Shown here in pieces: positions 9,622 to 16,514 of a DNA stretch of 64,000 nucleotides; position 1 is the first letter of the stretch; every line of letters begins with the position of its first letter. The stretch comes from SIAQ01 sp964484265 (GTDB lineage: Bacteria > Planctomycetota > Planctomycetia > Gemmatales > Gemmataceae). The stretch covers positions 88,939 through 152,938 of the forward strand of contig CAZAFH010000005.1 in NCBI GenBank assembly GCA_964484265.1, written 5' to 3'. A program made the translations under genes and the position numbers. The notes beneath the pieces are model-generated. The model searched no databases and was not told where the DNA came from. It saw only the letters and a program-made list of their open reading frames with translations.

Positions 9622-12203
9622 AGCTGATAGGCCCTCCGGCGAAATCGTAGACGCACGATTTCCGCAAATGTATTCAGCACGAATGTAATAACGAAGAGCG
9701 TCAGTGCGGCAAGAAAGAGCGTGCGGTAATGCGTGCTGTCGCGTACTGCTTCAGGCAACTCCACAGCGATGTTCGCCGACAGCGTGCGAAATCCGTTAAA
9801 AATGCTCCATTCCATGACCGGCGTGTTGCCCGTCGCCATCAACACGATCATCGTTTCGCCGACCGCGCGGCCGAGACCGATCATCACGGCGGAGAATAAG
9901 CCGCTCATGGCGGTCGGGATGATGATGCGAACAGCGGTCTGCCATTGCGTCGCCCCGGCCGCCAACGATCCCGCGCGCAAGTGTTCGGGAACGGCGGACA
10001 ACGCGTCTTCAGCGATCGTGTAAATGATCGGGATGATCGCAAAGCCCATGATGAACCCCACCACCAGGGCGTTGCGTTGCGAGTAGGGGCCAACAAGCGG
10101 ACCGCGAGGATCCCAACCGATTGCGGAAAGCATCAACCCAATAATCCAGGCGATGCCGACGGTAAATACACAGCCGACGAGAAACTTTATTAGGTCAACA
10201 AATCCGATGGCGAATCGGCTCATGTCAACCGTCCGCGAGCGAATCCAGGGATTCACGAATCGCACCACAAGAATCAGGCTGAGAATCGCACTCAAGGGCA
10301 GCATGAGAAGAAGCCAGCCGCCGACCGGGCTTCCTTCATGACCGGCGAGCCAACCGCGGATGCTACCGGCGAAAAGCAACGTCTCCATTAACAATCCGGC
10401 GGGCATCGCCATCATCAGGCCGATCGGAAGTACCAGGCAAATGAAGCCGAATCGCCATTTTGCCAGCACTTGCGTGACTTTGTCAGGCGCCAATTGCCAG
10501 AGGTATGCCCCCAGGAGAAAGGAGAGTGGAATCGTGAACATACACGCAATCACCGCGGGCACGATGCCTTCCACGAACTGCGCGAAAACGAGACCGGCGA
10601 GGAAGCCGAGTACGACGCTGGGCAGGCTCGCCATGAGTTCGATCGACGGCTTTACCACGATTTTGACACGCGGGCTCAGGAATTCGCTTGTGTAAATCGC
10701 GGCGAGCAGTGCCAGGGGCACGCCGAAGAGCAGCGAATAGAAGCTGGCCTTGAGCGTGCCAAAGATCAGCGGGATCAGGCTGAACTTCGGCTCGAATCCC
10801 GTCGTTCCGCCTGAGGATTGCCAAACGAATTCGGGTCGCGGATAAGTCTCATACCAGACCTTGGAAAACAGAACCTTTGGCGTGACCTCTGGATGGCCTT
10901 TGTCGAACGACCATTGCCAAAGCCCCTTGGCCGACGAAACAGCCATGCCATCATCCTTGGGCGCGAGGACGATGTTGCTCGGCTGTTGGCCTTCCAGATC
11001 GAATTCCGTCATTACGCGTTCGCTTGTGACATAAATGAGCCGTGCCTTGCCGTTTGCATAGGCCACGGCGGTGAGGCGAGACCGATCCGAAACGGCGAGG
11101 CTGACGACGCTGGAATTCGGTCCTGGCAGATCGTGGCCGCACACCATTTTGCCGCCGTCGTTGGATGGCGTGTAGAACCAGGCTCGCACTCTGCCGGAGG
11201 AATCACCGACGAGAATCGTACCCTTGCCGATCAGGCTTCGCACGACGGTCACGTGAAGGGACGAGTCCTCCAGCACGTTGATCGTCTCGGCGACGACGGG
11301 TTTTTCCTTGTCGCGGGCGTCGATTCGCACGAGATGGCCATCTTTCCAGAACAGAAATATTTGGTCTCCCTCCGCCGAGGTACAAAGCTGCAGCGGCGGC
11401 CCTTTGCCCGCAGGTTCCTGGTAGGGTAGATCGCTTCCCGTCAGGAAGTAGGTGATCTCGCCGGTGCCAAAGTTCTCTTTTTCCTGAATCGAGTTGAGGC
11501 GCAGCTTGCCATCGCTGGTCATTGCGGCGATGACCTGGCCGGTCGTCGTTTTGCTTTGATCGATGAGCAGGACGGGAACCGGTTCGTCCGCGTCGGCCGG
11601 CTTCTTCAGATCGACAATCAGTTCCTGGAGCCGATTCTGATCCTGGGGCGTCCTGATGACGACACCGTCATTGAACCGAGCCGTCGTTCCTGCCTTGGCC
11701 GCGGTAAGGTGCTTGAGGTTTTCCGGTAGGTCTTTGTCCTGAACGAAGCTCGTCTTGAAGCGAATCTTTCCCATCTGTACCGAGCCATCGGCGAATCCGA
11801 ACACGCTCTCCTCGCCGCCGGCGGTGAAGGAGACCGACGTCAACTTTTTATTTTCGAACAGGACTTGTTTCTTGAGCAATTCGCCCGTGTCCATTCGAAT
11901 CAGCTGCAAGGACCCGTCTGGAAAGAGCGCCCAGCACATGAGCTGATCTTCATCCATGCCAAGCTGCACCGGGCTGGATTTCGACCAGTTGATTTCCGTC
12001 TTGTGTTCGCCCTCGACTGTTGCAGAGAAGAAGAGCGGCGCCGCGACCCAGACGAGAAAAACGCACACGGTCACGACGGCGACGATCGTGCCGATGCCTC
12101 CTGCGGAGATGATGCCTTTCGCGAGGACCTCGGTGATCCACACGGACGCTTTTGTCTTGCGGTCGCGCCGGGCACGCGGAGTATGTTTCTTTTTCGGTTC
12201 CAT
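9618..12203 (-). CDS. pstC: PstC, phosphate ABC transporter permease with a large periplasmic beta-rich domain
   Basis: A protein of 861 residues against about 320 in E. coli. The first helix (GIGTIVAVVTVCVFLVWVAAPLFF) is followed by about 390 residues of repeated beta-strand units (QLIRMDTGELL, SVQMGKIRF, GKLRLNSIQE, GRVRAWFYTP, ARLIYVTSE, KGLWQWSF) that look like a beta-propeller. The permease core follows, with the EAA loop EDALSAVPEHLRAGSLAAGATQWQTAVRI. The propeller-like part should face the periplasm, where it could contact PstS or the envelope (inference). A strong hairpin separates it from pstS upstream. Confidence 0.92.
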   Translation of the reverse strand: MEPKKKHTPRARRDRKTKASVWITEVLAKGIISAGGIGTIVAVVTVCVFLVWVAAPLFFSATVEGEHKTEINWSKSSPVQLGMDEDQLMCWALFPDGSLQLIRMDTGELLKKQVLFENKKLTSVSFTAGGEESVFGFADGSVQMGKIRFKTSFVQDKDLPENLKHLTAAKAGTTARFNDGVVIRTPQDQNRLQELIVDLKKPADADEPVPVLLIDQSKTTTGQVIAAMTSDGKLRLNSIQEKENFGTGEITYFLTGSDLPYQEPAGKGPPLQLCTSAEGDQIFLFWKDGHLVRIDARDKEKPVVAETINVLEDSSLHVTVVRSLIGKGTILVGDSSGRVRAWFYTPSNDGGKMVCGHDLPGPNSSVVSLAVSDRSRLTAVAYANGKARLIYVTSERVMTEFDLEGQQPSNIVLAPKDDGMAVSSAKGLWQWSFDKGHPEVTPKVLFSKVWYETYPRPEFVWQSSGGTTGFEPKFSLIPLIFGTLKASFYSLLFGVPLALLAAIYTSEFLSPRVKIVVKPSIELMASLPSVVLGFLAGLVFAQFVEGIVPAVIACMFTIPLSFLLGAYLWQLAPDKVTQVLAKWRFGFICLVLPIGLMMAMPAGLLMETLLFAGSIRGWLAGHEGSPVGGWLLLMLPLSAILSLILVVRFVNPWIRSRTVDMSRFAIGFVDLIKFLVGCVFTVGIAWIIGLMLSAIGWDPRGPLVGPYSQRNALVVGFIMGFAIIPIIYTIAEDALSAVPEHLRAGSLAAGATQWQTAVRIIIPTAMSGLFSAVMIGLGRAVGETMIVLMATGNTPVMEWSIFNGFRTLSANIAVELPEAVRDSTHYRTLFLAALTLFVITFVLNTFAEIVRLRFRRRAYQL

Positions 12204-12222
12204 GAAGTCTCTCGGAAGCGAA

Positions 12223-12255
12223 ATGAGGCGGCAACAAAACGTGCTGCCGCCTCAT
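12223..12255 (-). promoter_or_regulatory. pstS-pstC intercistronic hairpin
   Basis: Perfect 11-base arms (ATGAGGCGGCA and TGCCGCCTCAT) with an 11-base loop lie in the 76-base gap between pstS and pstC. On the minus strand only three T residues follow the stem, so this is more likely an mRNA-stabilising or partially terminating hairpin than a full terminator. Such a structure would let the binding protein be made in excess over the permease. Confidence 0.65.
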
Positions 12256-12279
12256 GCGAGATTCAATTGTTGCACAAGC

Positions 12280-13260
12280 CTACTCGCTGATGCCGACGGA
12301 CGCCAAAGCCTTTTGAGCAAGTGGCTGACGCATGGGCAAATAGCCGCACTTGACGACATCGGCCTGCCCCTGTTGGCTGTAGAGGTAGCGCACGAATTCA
12401 CGTCGAACAGGGTCGAGTTTGGAGCCAGGCTGGTAGTTGATGTAAATGAGCAGCTTGCGAGCCAGCGGATAATCGCCGCTATAGCCGAATTGATCCTCGG
12501 CCGGATACGCCTTGGCCTTGGCATTCAGCGCGAGCGGGACGGCACGCACATCTGCCGTCTTGTAACCGATGCCGCTGTAGCCCATGGCGTATTTGTCGCT
12601 TGCAATGCCTTGCACGACGGAAGAACTACCTGGCTGTTCCTTGACCTGATCGCGATAGTCGCCTTTGAAGAGCGCTTTTTCCTTGAAGTAGCCATAGGTT
12701 CCCGACGCGGCATTACGGCCGTAGAGCGCGATCGGCTTCGACGCCCATTCGCCCGACAGCCCGAGGTCGCCCCAGGTGTCGATGGCTTTGGGATAGCCGC
12801 CTTTGCGCGTTCGCGAGAAGATTGCATCGACCTGTTGCAGCGTAAGCTGCTTGATCGGGTTGTCTTTGTGGACATAAACGGCCAGCATGTCGATGCTGGT
12901 GGGCAGGGCCGTCGGTGCATAACCGTGCTTACCTTTGAAGGCGTCGATTTCCTGCCCAGTCATCGGCCGACTCATCGGCCCAACGTGTGCCGTGCCCTCA
13001 ATGAGCGCCGCCGGCGCAGTTGTCGAACCCTTGCCTTCGATCTCGATCGAGACGTTCGGGTAGAACTTGTTGAATCCTTCACCCCAGTAAGTCATTTCGT
13101 TATTCATCGTGTCCGAGCCGATGCTTTTGAAATTGCCCGATACACCCTGAACTGCTTTGTACATAAGCAGTTTAGGATCGACCTTGGTCTGGGCTTGAAC
13201 CGGCGCGGCAGCGGCCAGGATGGCCATCACGCACCCGAGAACCAGCGAACGGCTTTTCAT
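12280..13260 (-). CDS. pstS: PstS, periplasmic phosphate-binding protein
   Basis: A protein of 326 residues from the ATG at 13260, which has an AGGAGA ribosome-binding site; an upstream ATG at 13296 is less likely. The signal peptide is LVLGCVMAILAAAAPVQAQ. The mature part starts with the PBP type II pattern GSDTMNNEMTYWGEGFNKFYP, then EGKGSTTAPAALIEGTAHVGPMSRPM, which carries the phosphate-contacting Ser/Thr and Arg residues, and GRNAASGTYGYF. It captures phosphate in the periplasm for PstCA. It is the first gene of the pst operon, with Pho-box-like repeats about 90 bases upstream. Confidence 0.95.
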   Translation of the reverse strand: MKSRSLVLGCVMAILAAAAPVQAQTKVDPKLLMYKAVQGVSGNFKSIGSDTMNNEMTYWGEGFNKFYPNVSIEIEGKGSTTAPAALIEGTAHVGPMSRPMTGQEIDAFKGKHGYAPTALPTSIDMLAVYVHKDNPIKQLTLQQVDAIFSRTRKGGYPKAIDTWGDLGLSGEWASKPIALYGRNAASGTYGYFKEKALFKGDYRDQVKEQPGSSSVVQGIASDKYAMGYSGIGYKTADVRAVPLALNAKAKAYPAEDQFGYSGDYPLARKLLIYINYQPGSKLDPVRREFVRYLYSQQGQADVVKCGYLPMRQPLAQKALASVGISE

Positions 13261-13350
13261 GGTACTCTCCTGTCCAAAGAATCGTTGGGTCATCATAACT
13301 CTTATCGGGGGTAATTTAGTGAATCTACTTTTGGCTTATTGTTAGGATTG

Positions 13351-13368
13351 TGTGAAGAAATGATGAAG
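13351..13368 (-). promoter_or_regulatory. Candidate Pho box upstream of pstS
   Basis: Read on the minus strand, two 7-base direct repeats, CTTCATC and CTTCACA, are separated by ATTT, giving the 11-base period expected of PhoB/PhoP binding sites. The site lies about 90 bases before the pstS start codon. A plus-strand CTTCACA at 13385-13391 makes an inverted partner. No biochemical evidence; motif match only. Confidence 0.5.
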
Positions 13369-13509
13369 TAATTCTTCGTGCCATCTTCACAAATTCACGC
13401 GGGCGTTGTGGATCTCAAATCGTCCCGCGCAGTAGCCAAATGAAACGAACCGAAGCGAGGCGTTGCCCGAAAAGGATTTGAAGGGCAGTGAAAAGGATGA
13501 AACGCATTC

Positions 13510-14586
13510 CTACCGGATGAGTTCGAAAAGGAATACGCACAGAGCAGAAACAATGGCCGCGCCCGGAATCGTGAAGATCCACGCCCAAACCAATCGCTCG
13601 GCGACGCCCCAGCGTACTGCGGAGAATCGCTGCACCGATCCGACACCGACGATGGCGCCGGTGATCGTGTGCGTCGTACTGACAGGGATGCCGAAAAGAA
13701 TCGTCAGAACGAGCGTGACGGCGGCGCCAGTCTCGGCGCAGAAACCATCCACGGGACGAAGGCGAATGATTCGCTGACCCATCGTCTTTACAATGCGCCA
13801 GCCGCCCATCAACGTGCCCAATCCCATCGCGACATGGCATGCCAGGACAACTTCCAGCGGCACCCTCAGATTCTCGGCACTTGCACCCTCCGGGAAAGCT
13901 TCCGGCTTTTGGCTCACAGCCGTCATGAGCAACAGCAGAATGATACCCATCGTCTTCTGTGCGTCATTGCCTCCGTGACCGAGGCTGTAAAGCGCCGCCG
14001 AAAGGAGTTGGCCCGTACGGAAGGTGGAATCGACACTCCGCGGCCTGGCTTTTCGGAATATCCAGGAGACCGCGATGATAATCGCCAATCCCATCGTCAA
14101 GCCGACCAAGGGGGCGACGACGATGAAGATGCAGGTTTTGATGATGCCCCACCATACCAGCGATTCCCACCCGGTGTATGCCAGGCCAGCACCGACTAGG
14201 CCGCCGATAAGTGCATGCGAGGAGCTCGTTGGCAGACCCCAGTACCACGTCAGAATGTTCCAAACGCATGCACCGATCAATGTGCCGGCGATCACCGAGT
14301 TTGAATTCCGCACGACTTCGGGGTGAATGATACCCTTGCCAATTGTCCCCGCTACTTCGAGATTAAAGACGAGAAAGGCAATGAAATTGAAGAACGCCGC
14401 CCATATCACCGCCTGCTTGGGGGTGAGTACGCGCGTGGACACTACCGTGGCGATGGAGTTTGCAGCGTCGTGCAAGCCGTTGAGAAAATCAAATATCAAC
14501 GCCAGGCCAATCAGGAGGAGCACCATGATCGGCAAAGCCAGGTAGTTGATTTCGCCGAAGTGCTTCATCATCTCAAAGAGGTGCAT
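13510..14586 (-). CDS. PiT-family low-affinity inorganic phosphate transporter
   Basis: A protein of 358 residues from the ATG at 14586, which sits two bases after the stop of the DUF47 gene and behind an AAGGGA site. The longer frame to 14682 would overlap that gene. It has about ten hydrophobic segments. The PiT duplicated signature appears as GLHDAANSIATVVSTRVLTPKQAV near the N-terminus and GIPVSTTHTITGAIVGVGSVQ near the C-terminus. It moves phosphate (or metal phosphate) with a cation across the inner membrane. Pairing with a DUF47 protein immediately upstream is the standard arrangement. Confidence 0.93.
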   Translation of the reverse strand: MHLFEMMKHFGEINYLALPIMVLLLIGLALIFDFLNGLHDAANSIATVVSTRVLTPKQAVIWAAFFNFIAFLVFNLEVAGTIGKGIIHPEVVRNSNSVIAGTLIGACVWNILTWYWGLPTSSSHALIGGLVGAGLAYTGWESLVWWGIIKTCIFIVVAPLVGLTMGLAIIIAVSWIFRKARPRSVDSTFRTGQLLSAALYSLGHGGNDAQKTMGIILLLLMTAVSQKPEAFPEGASAENLRVPLEVVLACHVAMGLGTLMGGWRIVKTMGQRIIRLRPVDGFCAETGAAVTLVLTILFGIPVSTTHTITGAIVGVGSVQRFSAVRWGVAERLVWAWIFTIPGAAIVSALCVFLFELIR

Positions 14587-14588
14587 CC

Positions 14589-15284
14589 CTACGTTCCCTT
14601 GACCACGATTTCCGAGATAACATTTGCGACCGACTTGCAGGCATCCACGGTCTCTTCCAGCCATTCGTAAAGCTCGCGCCACTTGATCAGCGTCAAAATA
14701 TCGACCGGAGTGATCGGCCTGAGCGGATGCTCCGAGTAGCCCGAAGTGTGCAAGGTGTCCCCGTTTGGCATTACCAGGGTCGCAAATAAATCCGCGTCGG
14801 CTTTTCGATAGACACGGTCGGCATCGTTCTCCAGCTGACCGATCTCACGCATGAGCGAATGTATCTTCTCCGAGTTCCCCATATCGCGCAGCAGGGTGAT
14901 GGCAGCTTCAACTCGCGTGCAGCAATCGAGGATAATATGAGCCAGTTTGATCGATTCCGGCGTCGGCTTCTCGATGCGAAACACTTGCAACCGGTAGGAC
15001 GTCTTCTCCATGTTGTCCATGATGTCATCGAGACTGGTCGCGAGTGTGTGAATATCCTCGCGGTCGAACGGCGTGATGAAGGTGCGGTCCAGAGCCTTGA
15101 TTATCTGCTCGACACTGGCATCGCACGCTCCTTCGTCGAGTTTTAATTCATCGCCGCGAGTTTCGAGTTTGTCAAAGGCCGTCACCATTTCGTGGAATTT
15201 CTTTGCCGCCTGAGTGAGTTTTCTTGCGAATTCCTCGAACAAGTCAAAGAATTTCACCTCGCGCGGCATCAAGCTGAAGCGCAT
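14589..15284 (-). CDS. DUF47 (PhoU-like) PiT accessory protein
   Basis: A protein of 231 residues, all helical, starting MRFSLMPREVKFFDLFEEFA, the usual opening of DUF47/YkaA-type proteins. Acidic helix motifs such as REDIHTLATSLDDIMDNMEKTSYR and GQLENDADRVYRKADADLF correspond to PhoU metal sites. These proteins accompany PiT transporters and probably regulate them. The stop codon lies two bases before the transporter start, so the pair is coupled. A GGAGA site precedes the start. Confidence 0.92.
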   Translation of the reverse strand: MRFSLMPREVKFFDLFEEFARKLTQAAKKFHEMVTAFDKLETRGDELKLDEGACDASVEQIIKALDRTFITPFDREDIHTLATSLDDIMDNMEKTSYRLQVFRIEKPTPESIKLAHIILDCCTRVEAAITLLRDMGNSEKIHSLMREIGQLENDADRVYRKADADLFATLVMPNGDTLHTSGYSEHPLRPITPVDILTLIKWRELYEWLEETVDACKSVANVISEIVVKGT

Positions 15285-15308
15285 GAGAGAGGTCTCCGAT
15301 GTATCTGT

Positions 15309-15347
15309 TCACATTATGCACACGATATTTTTATGAAATTTTCACAA
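15309..15347. promoter_or_regulatory. Candidate Pho-box array upstream of the DUF47-PiT operon
   Basis: TTCACA at 15309 and again at 15342 are exactly 33 bases (three times 11) apart. The intermediate 11-base positions read CACACG (15320) and TTTATG (15331), which match the repeat partly. The array is 25-63 bases upstream of the minus-strand start codon. The phasing fits Pho-type response-regulator sites, but the middle repeats are weak. Confidence 0.35.
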
Positions 15348-15646
15348 TCCAGAGCTGGGTTTTGTTTCGGTTTACTGAAATTGAAGAGAGAAAAGCCGAG
15401 TAGAAAATAGGGTAGATCATCAACGGACGGCGACAATCAGTATCCTTGTAGAAACAAGGGAACAAACGTTGATCCTGCGTCGCATGCTAACCTCGAAAAG
15501 ACAAGAACAAAGCCAAAGCGAACCAATCTGAAAAAAAGGCGTGGCCGAAGTAACGAGAATGACGTGCTGAAAAGTAGAATGTAAAGGCTCCGGGAAACTT
15601 ACAATTCATTAATATGCACAAGGGTTTTTAAGGCCGAGGAAATGCC
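15348..15646. other. Divergent intergenic region, no gene seen
   Basis: About 300 bases lie between the divergent DUF47 and VOC genes. The region is A-rich on the plus strand and must contain the promoter of the VOC gene. I found no convincing promoter pair, RNA gene or reading frame with a ribosome-binding site. Confidence 0.4.
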
Positions 15647-16132
15647 ATGACAACGCCAGCGAAGAACACGGTTTGCCTTTGGTACGATCGCGATGCCGAG
15701 GGGGCGGCGCGGTTTTATGCAGAGACTTTCCCCAATTCCTCTGTTGGGGCGGTACACCGCGCGCCGGGTGACAATCCGTCGGGGAAGCAGGGCGACATCC
15801 TGGCGGTCGAGTTTACCGTCATGGGGATTCCATGCGTTGGCTTGAATGGTGGCCCCCATTTCAAGCACAATGAAGCATTCTCGTTCCAGGTCGCAACCTA
15901 TGATCAGGCCGAAACCGATCGCTATTGGAACGCCATCGTCGGCAACGGCGGGGAAGAAAGCGCGTGCGGCTGGTGCAAGGACAAATGGGGCGTATCGTGG
16001 CAGATCACGCCGGTGGTTCTCTTGCAAGCCATCACGGACCCCGATCCTGCAGCCGCCAAACGCGCATTCGACGCGATGATGACAATGAAGAAGATCGACA
16101 TCGCCGCAATCGAAGCAGCACGCCGCGGTTGA
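15647..16132 (+). CDS. VOC-superfamily PhnB-like protein
   Basis: A protein of 161 residues of the PhnB / 3-demethylubiquinone-methyltransferase-like VOC family. The first beta-alpha module opens NTVCLWYDRDAEGAARFYAETFPNSSVG, the second holds GIPCVGLNGGPHFKHNEAFSFQV, and the characteristic CGWCKDKWGVSWQITP segment follows near the C-terminus. Members bind small hydrophobic or antibiotic-like ligands; very few have a proven reaction, and despite the family name it is probably not a methyltransferase. A GAGGAA stretch precedes the ATG. It stands alone. Confidence 0.85.
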   Translation: MTTPAKNTVCLWYDRDAEGAARFYAETFPNSSVGAVHRAPGDNPSGKQGDILAVEFTVMGIPCVGLNGGPHFKHNEAFSFQVATYDQAETDRYWNAIVGNGGEESACGWCKDKWGVSWQITPVVLLQAITDPDPAAAKRAFDAMMTMKKIDIAAIEAARRG

Positions 16133-16138
16133 GATACG

Positions 16139-16215
16139 GGCGAGCCCAACCGCGTAAGCGTCAGGTTGAATCTACAATCGTGCGTTCAACCAACCGCTTC
16201 CGCGGCCTGGCTCGC
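16139..16215. repeat. Degenerate long palindrome, copy 1 of the GCGAGCC family
   Basis: The left arm (16139-16170) and right arm (16185-16215) pair imperfectly. The arm contains GCGAGCC, CCGCGTAAGCG and CAGGTTGAA. The same element, nearly perfect, recurs at 28681-28758. It looks like a short non-coding mobile palindrome (REP- or MITE-like) now decaying. Confidence 0.75.
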
Positions 16216-16514
16216 TTGGGTCGCGACAAAACTTTCCACATTTCATCAGCATTTCTCGCGGCTGTCGCCTCCGGATCAAATTAAGACGGCATCAATTTTG
16301 CATCTTCTATCCCCTGGATTCAAGCACGCGAAGAATGTGAAGGCGTCAGTAGGAGTTGTCCATTCGATTTAGGCCTCAGCCGTCCAAATATGAGCAAAGC
16401 GGCGTGCGAATTTGTTACAGGCGATGTGCGGTTTCCGATATATGAGAATCGCCTCGAGAACGTGGAAGTTGCTGTCAAACGAGACATGTCACGATTTTTA
16501 CGGAGGAGCACACC
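16216..16514. other. Intergenic gap upstream of the HEAT/W-GTE gene
   Basis: About 300 bases without a supportable gene. A TGTCAC occurs near 16485 but lacks the -10 partner of the ECF-type motif found downstream and lies too near the start codon. A strong GGAGGAGC ribosome-binding site is present just before 16515. Confidence 0.4.

Noticed and set aside
16485..16514. Fifth ECF-type promoter before the HEAT/W-GTE gene
   Set aside because: TGTCAC is present but no CGWWA follows at 13 bases, and it would leave almost no leader.
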